A stretch of 33,186 nucleotides of DNA from Nesterenkonia cremea (GTDB lineage Bacteria > Actinomycetota > Actinomycetes > Actinomycetales > Micrococcaceae): NCBI RefSeq assembly GCF_014642675.1, contig NZ_BMIS01000015.1:1-33186 (forward strand), in the 5' to 3' direction. A model generated the notes under the pieces. It ran no database searches and was not told the DNA's origin. It saw only the letters and a program-made list of their open reading frames with translations. Of this stretch, positions 1 through 8,004 are shown in pieces. Each line of letters begins with the position of its first letter. Within the stretch, counting starts at the first letter, position 1. The position numbers and the translations under genes are program-made.

Positions 1-95
1 CCTATCATCGCCGCCGCCGACAGCGGAGGCTGGGTAAGCTGACTCCGGTCGAATACGAGACCGTTCACAAGGATGCCGTCGCCCTGGCGGCATAA
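1..95 (+). pseudogene. IS3-family transposase, C-terminal fragment (cut by window edge)
   Basis: The frame ending in TAA at 93-95 reads YHRRRRQRRLGKLTPVEYET and continues with VHKDAVALAA. An Arg-rich stretch followed by LGxLTPVEYE is the usual C-terminus of the IS3-family DDE transposase (OrfB/integrase core). Only about 30 residues are in the window, so whether the gene is intact upstream cannot be seen. It lies immediately before the broken end of a recombinase gene, so the IS most likely inserted into that gene. Confidence 0.75.
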
Positions 96-128
96 GCCCG
101 ACGGTCAACCGAACCTTCAGCAGACCCA
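96..128 (+). mobile_element. Right end of the IS3-family element (probable terminal inverted repeat)
   Basis: The bases after the transposase stop, up to CAGCAGACCCA at about 118-128, look like an IS3-family right end. They finish in CA, as the family's TG...CA rule expects, and recombinase coding sequence resumes within a few bases. The exact terminus (126-128) and the target-site duplication cannot be fixed because the left end is outside the window. Confidence 0.45.
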
Positions 129-427
129 AGTCACATCTGGAGGACTGCCTGGCTCTGGCCGGGGACTGCCATGCGATCTACACCAGCATCGATGACTCGC
201 TGCGACGGATCGCGAACCAGGCCTTCTTCGACAAGCTCTACGTGACCGAGGCTGACACCGTGGACGGGGAGCCCGGGGTGCCGTTCAACCCCCAGGTCCA
301 GGCGACCGCGTTGCGCCAGCAGACGGACGGAGACCTCACTAGGACTCAAACCGGTGATGTCGGCGGTTTGAACAACGACGATCTGGTGGGCGCTGAGGGA
401 CTCGAACCCCCGACCTATTCGGTGTAA
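128..427 (+). pseudogene. Large serine recombinase, C-terminal remnant disrupted by the IS
   Basis: The open frame from about 128 reads HLEDCLALAGDCHAIYTSID, then SLRRIANQAFFDKLYVTEAD, and later TRTQTGDVGGLNNDDLVG. This resembles the distal part of actinobacterial site-specific recombinases of the large serine (resolvase/integrase) type. The N-terminal catalytic domain is missing; the frame is replaced upstream by the IS3-family end, so this is a broken gene. Its last residues, GAEGLEPPTYSV, are encoded on the opposite strand of the tRNA-Val gene from 387 onward. That is what is expected if the element entered at the tRNA 3' end and the recombinase gene abuts the attachment site. Assignment is from remembered family sequence. 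The C-terminal zone is poorly conserved, so the class is less certain than the fact of truncation. Confidence 0.6.
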
Positions 428-460
428 ACGAAGTGCTCTAGCCAACTGAGCTAAGCGCCC
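384..460 (-). tRNA. tRNA-Val (anticodon UAC)
   Basis: Read on the minus strand from 460, the sequence folds as a cloverleaf. The acceptor stem GGGCGCT pairs with AGCGCCC. GCTC/GAGC forms the D stem, CTTCG/CGAAT the anticodon stem around loop TTTACAC, and GGGGG-TTCGAGT-CCCTC the T arm. Anticodon TAC reads GUA (valine). Discriminator A is at 387 and a genomically encoded CCA at 384-386. The first anticodon-stem pair is a C-T mismatch. The 3' half overlaps the end of the recombinase frame, suggesting the gene served as an attachment site. Confidence 0.93.
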
Positions 461-492
461 GGACTGTGCCGCATGAACGGCAACAGCCTAGA

Positions 493-498
493 ACTATA
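493..498 (-). promoter_or_regulatory. -10 element of the tRNA-Val promoter
   Basis: On the minus strand TATAGT lies about 32 bases upstream of the mature tRNA 5' end. It is the most AT-rich hexamer in the gap between ppgK and the tRNA. No convincing -35 is visible. Confidence 0.45.
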
Positions 499-531
499 GC
501 AGAGTTCTGTTTCCACAGACCCTGCGTGGAG

Positions 532-1407
532 TCACCCGTCGGTGAGAGCAGTCTGCTCGGCAGCGTACAGAGCCGCCCCGACGATGCCGGCGTTGTTCTG
601 CAGCTGAGCGGTGACCACCTCGGCGCGCAGGCCCTCCACATAGGGGAGGAAGTCCTCGCTGCGCTTGGAGATGCCCCCGCCGATGATGAACATCGAGGGC
701 GGGAAGATCCGCTCGAGGTGCTTCAGATACCGGCCCACAGTGCGCCCGTACTCATCCCAGGGCATATCGGCGCGCTCACGGGCCGAGGCCGAGGCGACCT
801 TCTCTGCGATCTCGCCTTCGAACTCCAGGTGGCCGAACTCGGCATTGGGCACCAGGACGCCGTCGTGGACCATGGCGGCACCGATCCCGGTGCCCAGGGT
901 GATGGTCATGACTGTGCCGGTGCGCCCGACGCCGGCGCCGTAGCGCGCCTCTGCCAGGCCGGCGCCGTCGGCGTCGTTCATGGTGTAGATCTGGCCGGGA
1001 AGCTCGGCCAGCAGCTGGCCGGCGTCGCACTCCAGCCAGGAGTCATCGATGTTCGCCGCGGAGAGCACCACATTGTCGATGACGATGCCGGGCACCAGCA
1101 CACCCACCGCCAGATCATCGGGCGACGGCGCGCCCTTGCGGTGCAGCAGCTCGTGCAGGATCGTGTCGATCACCTCAGCCACAGCCTCCGGAGTGGCCGG
1201 CTTGGGCGTCGGGATGCGGTATCGCTCGCCCACCAGATCACCGGTGGGAAGATCCACGATTCCGCCCTTGATGCCAGTTCCTCCGACGTCGATGCCGATG
1301 GCACGCCGTGGAAGGCGCTTCACTCCTGCGCTGGCCGGACCGATGGCCCGGGCGGCGAGGGCGTCGCCCTCAGGGAGGTTCTCGGGGGAGCGGTCGGAGG
1401 TGGTCAT
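532..1407 (-). CDS. ppgK: Polyphosphate glucokinase (ROK family)
   Basis: Phosphorylates glucose to glucose-6-phosphate using inorganic polyphosphate (or ATP) in the cytoplasm, the main glucokinase type of actinobacteria. The 291-residue product has the ROK phosphate-binding motif DVGGTGIKGG at residues 40-49, the MNDAD segment whose Asp145 is the expected catalytic base, and the second phosphate loop LGTGIG at 171-176. The C-terminal FPPSMFIIGGGISKR is the family's typical closing motif. Residues 1-35 form a poorly conserved extension. The ATG at 1407 is preceded by GAGGAG about 9 bases upstream. It starts 4 bases after the map stop, so map and ppgK form an operon. PpgK is usually about 250-270 residues, so the extra length is at the N-terminus. 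Confidence 0.95.
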   Translation of the reverse strand: MTTSDRSPENLPEGDALAARAIGPASAGVKRLPRRAIGIDVGGTGIKGGIVDLPTGDLVGERYRIPTPKPATPEAVAEVIDTILHELLHRKGAPSPDDLAVGVLVPGIVIDNVVLSAANIDDSWLECDAGQLLAELPGQIYTMNDADGAGLAEARYGAGVGRTGTVMTITLGTGIGAAMVHDGVLVPNAEFGHLEFEGEIAEKVASASARERADMPWDEYGRTVGRYLKHLERIFPPSMFIIGGGISKRSEDFLPYVEGLRAEVVTAQLQNNAGIVGAALYAAEQTALTDG

Positions 1408-1411
1408 GAAG

Positions 1412-2314
1412 TCAATTCTCCTCTGAGGGCAGGGTCAGGATGTCGGCACCGTCCTCGGTGACCACCAGGGTGTGCTCGAACTGGGCAGTGCGCCTCCGGT
1501 CACGGGTGACGGCGGTCCAGCCGTCTTCCCACATGTCCCAATGGCGGGTCCCCAGTGTGATCATCGGCTCGATGGTGAAGACCATTCCCGGTTCCATGGG
1601 CTGAGAATGGTCAGGAGCCGCATCGAAGTGAGGTATGACCAGTCCGGTATGGAAGGCGGGGCCGACCCCGTGGCCGATGAACTCGTGGACGGTATCATAG
1701 CCGAAGCGCCGGGCGTATACCTCAATGGTCCTGCCGATCACGTTGATGGGACGGCCCGGCTTCACCGCGCGGATGCCCCGCATCATGGCTTCCTTCGCCC
1801 GCTCCACCAGCAGCCGTGACTCTTCATCCACCTCGCCCACCAGGAAGGTCACGTTGTGGTCCCCGTGGACGCCGTCGAGGTAGGCGGTGATGTCCAGGTT
1901 CACGATGTCGCCGTCCTGCAGGACGGTCGAGTCAGGGATGCCGTGGCAGACGACCTCGTTGACCGAGGTGCAGATGGCCTTCGGGAAGCCTCGGTAGGAT
2001 AGGCAGGAGGGATAGGCCCCACGTTCGATCAGGTACTGATGGGCGAAGGCATCCAGCTCATCGGTGGTCACACCCGGGCGGATGAGCCGCCCGGTGGCGA
2101 CCATCGCGTCGGCTGCGAGCTGTCCGGCACGGCGGATCTTCTCCACTGTCTCGGCGTCGAAGACGTCCGGGCCGGTGTACTCCGGCGGTGCGTCCAGTCC
2201 GACATAGTTCGGCCGCTGGATATGGTCTGGGACGCTGCGCTGCGGGGAGACGATGCCCTTGGTGAGGGTGCCGACCGGCGCGGAGGAAGAAGCAGAGGAC
2301 TGCGCTGAGGTCAT
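1412..2314 (-). CDS. map: Type I methionine aminopeptidase
   Basis: Removes the initiator methionine from nascent proteins in the cytoplasm. All five metal ligands are visible with the start at 2314 (300 residues): Asp141 and Asp152 in LDITAYLDG...GDHN, His215 in FIGHGVG, Glu249 in FTIEPM and Glu280 in QFEH. The substrate-binding His is in VVCHG (124). Residues 1-55 form the Ser/Pro-rich extension seen in actinobacterial type Ic enzymes. The start at 2314 is chosen because TAGGAT lies exactly 7 bases before that ATG, the pattern of a leaderless promoter in this window. An ATG 9 bases upstream (2323) overlaps that hexamer and is less likely. It is the first gene of a two-gene operon with ppgK. 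Confidence 0.96.
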   Translation of the reverse strand: MTSAQSSASSSAPVGTLTKGIVSPQRSVPDHIQRPNYVGLDAPPEYTGPDVFDAETVEKIRRAGQLAADAMVATGRLIRPGVTTDELDAFAHQYLIERGAYPSCLSYRGFPKAICTSVNEVVCHGIPDSTVLQDGDIVNLDITAYLDGVHGDHNVTFLVGEVDEESRLLVERAKEAMMRGIRAVKPGRPINVIGRTIEVYARRFGYDTVHEFIGHGVGPAFHTGLVIPHFDAAPDHSQPMEPGMVFTIEPMITLGTRHWDMWEDGWTAVTRDRRRTAQFEHTLVVTEDGADILTLPSEEN

Positions 2315-2321
2315 AGATGTC

Positions 2322-2327
2322 ATCCTA
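2322..2327 (-). promoter_or_regulatory. -10 element of a leaderless map promoter
   Basis: Minus-strand TAGGAT followed by 7 bases and then the ATG at 2314. Transcription would start at or next to the start codon, consistent with no separate ribosome binding site being visible. Confidence 0.5.
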
Positions 2328-2372
2328 ACGCTATGCGGACGGTGGTGCTGTCGTCGCACCTGCGGCCGGACG

Positions 2373-2378
2373 TAGGCT
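2373..2378 (+). promoter_or_regulatory. -10 element of a leaderless promoter for the SPOR-like gene
   Basis: TAGGCT at 2373-2378 is followed by 6 bases (GGACCC) and ATG. No Shine-Dalgarno sequence is present, so a transcript starting at the ATG is the simplest reading. Confidence 0.5.
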
Positions 2379-2384
2379 GGACCC

Positions 2385-2585
2385 ATGGGCAACGACTATT
2401 GGTACAACATCGAGACCGGCCAGGTGGAAGAGGGAGCCCAGTCGAGCTGGAAGCACCTGCTGGGCCCCTACAGCTCCTATGGTGAGGCTGCGCAGGCGAT
2501 GGAGCGTGTCAAGGCCAACAACGAGGCCTGGGAGGACGAAGATGCCTCCGAGCACTGGCAGGACGACGGCGGCCAGAGCGGCTGA
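2385..2585 (+). CDS. Small SPOR-like conserved protein
   Basis: A 66-residue acidic protein beginning MGNDYWYNIETGQVEEGAQS and ending in an Asp/Glu-rich tail. The pattern (YWYN..TG.VEEG...W..LLGPY.SYGEA..A...V...NEAW) is a conserved actinobacterial small-protein family often annotated as SPOR domain-containing. It has the aromatic N-terminus and the GPY-S-EA segment expected of a single SPOR-like beta-alpha unit, but is shorter than a full peptidoglycan-binding SPOR domain. No signal peptide is visible, so it is probably cytoplasmic. TAGGCT lies exactly 6 bases upstream of the ATG, suggesting leaderless transcription. It is divergent from map and its function is unknown. Confidence 0.85.
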   Translation: MGNDYWYNIETGQVEEGAQSSWKHLLGPYSSYGEAAQAMERVKANNEAWEDEDASEHWQDDGGQSG

Positions 2586-2594
2586 GCGAGCAGC

Positions 2595-2652
2595 CGGGAC
2601 AGTTCAGTCGCAGACGGCGCAGATCAGTCAGAGTCGGGACAGGCCAGTCAGA
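2595..2652. repeat. Imperfect direct repeat at the SPOR-like/panB junction
   Basis: CGGGACAGnnCAGTC occurs at 2595-2609 and again at 2635-2649, exactly 40 bases apart. It fills the short gap between the two convergent genes, and the second copy overlaps the panB stop codon. No function is apparent. Confidence 0.5.
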
Positions 2653-3466
2653 AGGAATGCTCCTCGCCCGGGAATGCGCCCTCGAGCACCTCCTGGCGAT
2701 AGCTGCTGACCGCCTCGGTCATCACCTGGCGCAGGTCTGCGTACCTCTTGACGAACCGCGGGGTCCTACCCTCGCCCAGTCCCAGCATGTCCTGCCACAC
2801 GAGCACCTGGCCGGTGGCGGCGGCACCTGCGCCGATGCCGATGGTGGGGACCTTCAGATCGGCGTCGAGCAGAGCCATCACGTCAGCTGGGATCATCTCG
2901 GCCAGCACAGCGAAGGCGCCTGCCTCCTCCATGGCCCGGGCGTCGGTCAGGACCTTCTGTGCGGCGTCTCCACGGCCCTGGACCCGGTAGCCGCCCAGGG
3001 CGTGTTCGGACTGTGGGGTGAAGCCCACATGACCGATGACCGGGATCCCTGCGGAGACCATGGCGCGGATATGGGGGGCCAGCTCGGCGTCGCCCTCCAC
3101 CTTCACCGCGTGGACTCCGGCCTCCTTCATGAAGCGCACCGCGGTCTCGACCGCCTGCTGCGGGGAGGCCTCGTAGGTGCCGAAGGGGAGATCTGCGACC
3201 ACCAGGGCGCGGCGGGCGCCGGCGACCACAGATTTCGCGAAGACCAGAAGCTCATCGGTGGTGATCGGAAGTGTGCTCTCCCGGCCCATCATCACGTTGG
3301 CGGCGGAGTCGCCCACCAGCAGAACCTCGACGCCGGCTTCGTCGAAGATGCCCGCGGTCATGGCGTCATAGGTGGTCAGCATGGCGAAGCGCCGCCCCTG
3401 CTCCTTGAACTGCCTCAGATGAAGGGTGCGGATCCGGGTCGGAGTCGACTTCTGCGCATCGGACAT
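2648..3466 (-). CDS. panB: 3-methyl-2-oxobutanoate hydroxymethyltransferase
   Basis: First enzyme of pantothenate synthesis: adds a hydroxymethyl group from methylene-tetrahydrofolate to 2-oxoisovalerate to give ketopantoate. The family signature runs through the 272-residue product: FAMLTTYDAMTAGIFDEAGV near the N-terminus, LLVGDSAANVMMG, VADLPFGTY, VKVEGD, IPVIGHVGFTPQS and TIGIGAGAATGQVLVWQD-like segments in order. The carboxylates of the metal site (Asp in YDAM and GDSAAN, Glu in VEGD) are present. The start at 3466 is preferred over the ATGs at 3472 and further upstream because TACTCT lies exactly 6 bases before it (leaderless pattern) and family length is then normal. panB is divergent from glnA2, and no other pantothenate gene is in the window. 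Confidence 0.95.
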   Translation of the reverse strand: MSDAQKSTPTRIRTLHLRQFKEQGRRFAMLTTYDAMTAGIFDEAGVEVLLVGDSAANVMMGRESTLPITTDELLVFAKSVVAGARRALVVADLPFGTYEASPQQAVETAVRFMKEAGVHAVKVEGDAELAPHIRAMVSAGIPVIGHVGFTPQSEHALGGYRVQGRGDAAQKVLTDARAMEEAGAFAVLAEMIPADVMALLDADLKVPTIGIGAGAAATGQVLVWQDMLGLGEGRTPRFVKRYADLRQVMTEAVSSYRQEVLEGAFPGEEHSF

Positions 3467-3472
3467 GCCCAT

Positions 3473-3478
3473 AGAGTA
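3473..3478 (-). promoter_or_regulatory. -10 element of a leaderless panB promoter
   Basis: Minus-strand TACTCT, 6 bases, then the ATG at 3466. It supports the shorter of the possible panB starts. No clear -35 hexamer. Confidence 0.45.
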
Positions 3479-3497
3479 CAGCCTGGCCCGATTTGGG

Positions 3498-3537
3498 TAG
3501 AGTGGGTCGCGGATTGGACTCACCCCGTGTCAGGAGG
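3498..3537 (+). promoter_or_regulatory. glnA2 promoter -10 and strong ribosome binding site
   Basis: TAGAGT at 3498-3503 is a plausible -10 giving a short untranslated leader. AGGAGG at 3532-3537 sits 8 bases before the glnA2 ATG and is a near-perfect Shine-Dalgarno sequence. No GlnR-type box is visible here, unlike upstream of glnA1. Confidence 0.5.
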
Positions 3538-3545
3538 CTGCACGC

Positions 3546-4886
3546 ATGGATCGACAGCAGGAATTCGTACTGCGCACCATCGAGGAGCGCGATGTCCGGT
3601 TCGTGCGGCTTTGGTTCACCGACGTCGTCGGTTCGCTGAAGTCCGTGGCGCTCTCCCCGGCAGAGGTCGAGGGTGCCTTCAGCGAGGGGCTGGGATTCGA
3701 CGGCTCCTCCATCGAGGGACTGTCCCGCGTGTTCGAGTCGGACATGCTGCTCAAGCCGGACCCGTCCAGCTTCCAGATCCTGCCCTGGCGCGGCGAGGAC
3801 GAGCCCACCTCCCGCATGTTCTGCGACGTCCTGACCCCGGACCAGGAGCCGGCCGCCGGTGACCCGCGCTGGGTGCTGCGCCGCCAGCTTGAGGCCGCCG
3901 GTGAGATGGGCTTCACCTGCTACACCCACCCGGAGATCGAGTTCTACCTCTTCGAGTCCGAGGAGCTCGACGCCGACGGCCTGCCTCGCCCCGCCGACCG
4001 CGCCGGATACTTCGACCACATCACCGGCTCGGTCTCCCAGGACCTGCGCCGTCAGACGGTCAACATGCTCGAGGCCGTGGGCATCTCGGTGGAGTTCACC
4101 CACAACGAAGTCGGCCCCGGCCAGAACGAGATCGACCTGCGCTATGCCGATGCCCTGACGACTGCGGACAACATCATGACCTTCCGCACCATCGTCAAAG
4201 AGGTGGCGCTGCAGCACGATAAGTTCGCCTCCTTCATGCCCAAGCCCTTCTCGGAGCACCCAGGCTCGGCCATGCATACCCACTTCAGCCTCTTCGAGGG
4301 CGACACCAACGCGCTGTACTCGCCCAACGCCGAGTTCAACCTCTCCACCACGGCGCGCCAGTTCATCTCCGGCGTACTGACCCACGCCCCCGAGTTCACC
4401 GCGGTCACCAACCAGTTCGTGAACTCCTATAAGCGCCTCTGGGGCGGGGGAGAGGCTCCCTCCCACGTCTCCTGGGGCCACAACAACCGCTCCGCCCTCA
4501 TCCGCGTGCCGCTCTACAAGCCCACCAAGGGCGGATCGGCGCGCATCGAGTTCCGCGGCATCGACTCTGCGGCCAACCCCTACCTGGCCTACGCCATGGT
4601 CCTGGGTGCCGGCCTGAAGGGCATCCGCGAGGAGTACGACCTGGGTGACGCCATCACCGAGGACGTCTGGTCGCTGACCACCGCCGAGCGCAAGGCCCTG
4701 GGCATCAAGCCGCTGCCGGGCACCCTGCATGACGCGATCCGTCAGATGGAGGACTCCGAGCTGGTGGCCGAGGTCCTGGGCGAGCAGGTCTTCGGCAACT
4801 TCCTGCGCAATAAGCAGCAGGAATGGGATGAGTACCGCGTGAACGTCTCACCCTGGGAGATCAGCCGCTACCTGGGGACCATCTGA
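3546..4886 (+). CDS. glnA2: Glutamine synthetase GlnA2 (446 residues, not adenylylatable)
   Basis: Type I glutamine synthetase, the ATP-dependent ligation of ammonium to glutamate. Order of motifs: DGSSIEGL (beta-grasp domain, active-site Asp), HPEIEFYLFE, NEVGPGQNEIDLRY, HTHFSL (ATP/metal His), NSYKRLW, HNNRSALIRVP and RIEFRGIDSAANPYL (metal Glu and substrate Arg). The length of 446 residues and the absence of the beta-type insertions place it with actinobacterial GlnA2. The segment that carries the adenylylated Tyr in GlnA1 reads EDVWSLTTAER here, with Trp375 in its place, so GlnE should not modify it. It is followed 25 bases later by glnE, an arrangement conserved in actinobacteria. The real physiological role of GlnA2 outside growth on glutamate remains uncertain in the family. 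Confidence 0.96.
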   Translation: MDRQQEFVLRTIEERDVRFVRLWFTDVVGSLKSVALSPAEVEGAFSEGLGFDGSSIEGLSRVFESDMLLKPDPSSFQILPWRGEDEPTSRMFCDVLTPDQEPAAGDPRWVLRRQLEAAGEMGFTCYTHPEIEFYLFESEELDADGLPRPADRAGYFDHITGSVSQDLRRQTVNMLEAVGISVEFTHNEVGPGQNEIDLRYADALTTADNIMTFRTIVKEVALQHDKFASFMPKPFSEHPGSAMHTHFSLFEGDTNALYSPNAEFNLSTTARQFISGVLTHAPEFTAVTNQFVNSYKRLWGGGEAPSHVSWGHNNRSALIRVPLYKPTKGGSARIEFRGIDSAANPYLAYAMVLGAGLKGIREEYDLGDAITEDVWSLTTAERKALGIKPLPGTLHDAIRQMEDSELVAEVLGEQVFGNFLRNKQQEWDEYRVNVSPWEISRYLGTI

Positions 4887-4911
4887 GTCGAGTTGACTGC
4901 TGCTGCCTCGC

Positions 4912-7900
4912 ATGACCGGATACTCACGACGTGACCTGATCGCCACCGGCTTCCAGGACCTCGAGCGTGCCACCGCGTTCCTGGCCGATGAGCAGCTGGC
5001 CGACTTCGAACCGGCCCCGCTGCTGGCTGCGCTGCGGTTTGCTCCCAATACTGACCAGGCGGTCCTGCTGCTGATCCGCCTGCTGGAGCGCGCTCCGCAG
5101 CTGAAGGAGCTCTTCACCGTGTCCCGCGGCGAGTATCCGCGGGCCGTTCCGCTGTTCCGGCTGCTGGGAGCCTCCCAGGCCATCAGCGAGTTCCTGATCC
5201 GCCGTCCCGAGCACACCGATCTGCTCCTGGCTTCCGCGGCGATGCTGCATCCCGGTGAGGACGGCACTCCCGCCCAGCCTCCGGCGGTGACCGTACCCGG
5301 GGAGCTGCGCAGCACTCTGCTGCGCGCCGTCCGGGCGGACCCTGACGCCGAGGTACCGCAGGCTGAGCTGGCCGAGGACTTCACCGGCAAGGACGCCTCC
5401 GTGGCGCTGCGGGTGGCCTATCGCCGTGAACTGGCCTCCCTGGCCCTGCGCGACCTCTGTGCGGAGGACCCCTTGGGCTATCAGCCTCTGGTGGCGCGTC
5501 AGCTGGCCGACCTCGCTGCCGCCGCACTGGAGGCCGCCCTGGCTGTCAGCCGCGCCGAGCAGCGTCGGAAGCAGGGTGAGCTGGTCGACGACCTGGAGCT
5601 GGCTGTCATCGGGATGGGCAAATGCGGCGCCCGCGAGCTCAACTACATCTCCGATGTGGACGTCATCTTCGTCCATCGCGCCCCGGAGGACGTGGACCCC
5701 GGCCAGGCCCGCACTGCGGCCGCTGCCATGGCCGCCGGGATCTCCAAGGTCATCAACACCGCCGCCCCGGAGCCCGGGCTCTGGGAGGTGGACGCGAATC
5801 TGCGCCCTGAGGGCAAGGACGGCGAGCTCTCCCGCAGCCTGGACTCCCATGTGGAGTACTACCGCCGCTGGGCCCACGGCTGGGAGTTCCAGGCTCTGCT
5901 CAAGGCCCGTCCCATCGCGGGCAGCGCCGCGCTCGGGGCGGACTATATGGAGAAGATCTGGCCCTTCGTCTGGAGCTCATCCCAGCAGGAGGGCTTCGTG
6001 GAGAACGTCCAGCGGATGCGGCGTCGGGTCTTCGAGAACATGCCGGCCGCCTCCGCGGAGCGGGAGCTGAAGCTGGGCCGCGGCGGCCTGCGCGATGTGG
6101 AGTTCACCGTCCAGCTGCTGCAGCTGGTGCACGGACGTGTGGATGAGTCGCTGCGGGTCCGAGACACGCTCTCGGCCATCGATGCCCTGACCGCCGGCGA
6201 GTACATGGCCAGCCGGGACCGTGACGCCATGTCGCGCTGTTACAGTCAGCTGCGGCTCTATGAGCACCGGATCCAGATGTCCCAGATGCGGCGCACGCAT
6301 CTGATGCCGCAGAAGGAGACCGAGCTGCGCGCGCTGGCCCTGGCCGTGGAGCCGCCCAGCCCGCTGCGCCGCTCCCATCCTGAGGCTCTGCACCAGCAGT
6401 GGCGGGGTATCGTCCGTGAGGTCTCCAGCTTCCACGAGACCATCTTCTACCGGCCCCTGCTCTCCACCACGGCGGTGCTCTCCGATGCGGAGGCTCGGCT
6501 CTCGCCCGAGGCGGCGCAGGAGCGCCTGGCGGCCCTGGGCTATGCCGATACCCGCGGGGCCATGCGCCATATCGAGGCGCTGACCTCTGGGGTCAGTCGT
6601 CGGGCCACACTGCAGCGCCGGATCCTGCCGATGATGCTCGGCTGGTTCGCCGAAGGGGTGGATCCCGACGCCGGCCTGCTCGCCTTCCGCCGGCTCAGCG
6701 AGTCGCTGGGCACCAGCCCCTGGTACCTCACCATGCTGCGTGACTCCTCTGTGGCGGCCGAGCGGCTCTGCCACATCCTCTCCAGCGCCCGGTTCATCTC
6801 CGATCAGCTGGAGCATTCCCCGGAGTCCACCAAATGGCTGGGCGAGGATAAGGATCTGGTGCCGCGCAGCTTCGACCAGCTATGGCGCGAGATCCGCAAC
6901 TCCCTGGCCCGCCATGAGGCGGACATTGCAGCCGCGGTGCGCCTGGTGCGGCTCATCCGCCAGCGCGAGGTGCTGCGGGTGGCCATCGCCGATGCCGTGG
7001 GACGGCTGGACGTCCAAGAGGTGGGCGCCGCGCTCTCCGATGCGGACCGTGCGGCCGCCCTGGGTGCCCTGCACATGGCCGAGCGTGAGGTCTTCGCCCA
7101 GGACCGCCAGCATGTGAAGTTCCTGGTGGTCGGCATGGGGCGCCAGGGTGGACGCGAGATCTCCTACGGCTCCGATATGGACGCGCTCTTCGTCCACCGG
7201 CTGGCCGAGGGAGGAGACCCGGCAAAGGCCGACGCCCAGGCGCAGAAGCTCGCTGTCCGGTTGAGGGCCCTGCTGTCCCAGGGCGCGGCCATCCGTGGTG
7301 AGTACCCGCTGCAGCTGGACGCCGATCTGCGGCCGGAGGGGAAGAACGGGCCGCTCTCACGCTCCCTGGACTCCTTCGTCGAGTATTACCGCCGCTGGAT
7401 GGAGGTCTGGGAGCGCCAGGCCCTGCTGCGTGCCCGTCCGCTGGCCGGCTGCGATGAGCTGGCCGCCGACTTCATGGAGCTGGTGGACGGCATCCGCTAC
7501 GGCGAGGAGCCCAGCACGGCTCAGGTTCGGGAGATCCGGCGCATCAAGGCCCGGGTGGAGTCTGAGCGGCTGCCCCGCGGAGCGGATCCGTCGCGGCATG
7601 TGAAGCTGGGCCGCGGAGGCCTCTCCGACGTCGAATGGCTGGTCCAGCTGCTCCAGCTGCAGCACGCGCACCGCCGGAGAAAGCTGCGCACCCCTTCCAC
7701 ACTGGCGGCATTGGACGCCCTGGTGGATGAGGAGCTGCTGAGCCCCTACGACGCCGCCATCCTGGCTGAGGCCTGGACGCTGTGCACCAAGGTCCGCTCC
7801 GCCTCCATGATCTGGCGCGGCAAGACCTCCGATGTGCTGCCCTCAGCCCGCCGGGATCTGGACGCCATCGGCAGGTGGTGCGGCTTCGAGCCCGGCAGCA

Positions 7901-7983
7901 CCTCAGGCTTCGAGGAGCACTATCTGCGCACCACCCGCCGGTGCCGGCAGGTCTTCGAGCGGCTGTTCTACGAAGAGGCATGA
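4912..7983 (+). CDS. glnE: Bifunctional glutamine synthetase adenylyltransferase / adenylyl-removing enzyme
   Basis: Attaches AMP to, and removes it from, a tyrosine of glutamine synthetase in response to nitrogen status. The 1023-residue product has two nucleotidyltransferase domains. The N-terminal one has GMGKCGARELNYISDVDVIF at about residues 234-253; the C-terminal one has GMGRQGGREISYGSDMDALF at about 739-758. Each keeps the DxD metal pair, so both activities should be present. After each comes a conserved LRPEGKDG/LRPEGKNG-LSRSLDSFVEYYRRW block and a KLGRGGLRDVEF/LSDVEW motif, showing the internal duplication. An in-frame stop lies at 4894 and no alternative start exists between it and ATG 4912. 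No clear Shine-Dalgarno sequence precedes it, so it may depend on glnA2 translation. Its usual target, GlnA1, is encoded about 6 kb away on the other strand. Confidence 0.96.
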   Translation: MTGYSRRDLIATGFQDLERATAFLADEQLADFEPAPLLAALRFAPNTDQAVLLLIRLLERAPQLKELFTVSRGEYPRAVPLFRLLGASQAISEFLIRRPEHTDLLLASAAMLHPGEDGTPAQPPAVTVPGELRSTLLRAVRADPDAEVPQAELAEDFTGKDASVALRVAYRRELASLALRDLCAEDPLGYQPLVARQLADLAAAALEAALAVSRAEQRRKQGELVDDLELAVIGMGKCGARELNYISDVDVIFVHRAPEDVDPGQARTAAAAMAAGISKVINTAAPEPGLWEVDANLRPEGKDGELSRSLDSHVEYYRRWAHGWEFQALLKARPIAGSAALGADYMEKIWPFVWSSSQQEGFVENVQRMRRRVFENMPAASAERELKLGRGGLRDVEFTVQLLQLVHGRVDESLRVRDTLSAIDALTAGEYMASRDRDAMSRCYSQLRLYEHRIQMSQMRRTHLMPQKETELRALALAVEPPSPLRRSHPEALHQQWRGIVREVSSFHETIFYRPLLSTTAVLSDAEARLSPEAAQERLAALGYADTRGAMRHIEALTSGVSRRATLQRRILPMMLGWFAEGVDPDAGLLAFRRLSESLGTSPWYLTMLRDSSVAAERLCHILSSARFISDQLEHSPESTKWLGEDKDLVPRSFDQLWREIRNSLARHEADIAAAVRLVRLIRQREVLRVAIADAVGRLDVQEVGAALSDADRAAALGALHMAEREVFAQDRQHVKFLVVGMGRQGGREISYGSDMDALFVHRLAEGGDPAKADAQAQKLAVRLRALLSQGAAIRGEYPLQLDADLRPEGKNGPLSRSLDSFVEYYRRWMEVWERQALLRARPLAGCDELAADFMELVDGIRYGEEPSTAQVREIRRIKARVESERLPRGADPSRHVKLGRGGLSDVEWLVQLLQLQHAHRRRKLRTPSTLAALDALVDEELLSPYDAAILAEAWTLCTKVRSASMIWRGKTSDVLPSARRDLDAIGRWCGFEPGSTSGFEEHYLRTTRRCRQVFERLFYEEA

Positions 7984-8004
7984 CCGGCAGGCTGACGGGC
8001 CGCT

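Noticed and set aside
466..1461. Long plus-strand open frame (about 330 codons) opposite ppgK
   Set aside because: Antisense shadow of ppgK in GC-rich DNA. The minus strand has all ROK motifs and a ribosome binding site; the plus frame is low-complexity Gly/His/Ala with no family pattern.
3366..4730. 454-codon minus-strand open frame across panB start and glnA2
   Set aside because: Antisense to glnA2 and overlapping panB; no recognisable motifs and no ribosome binding site.
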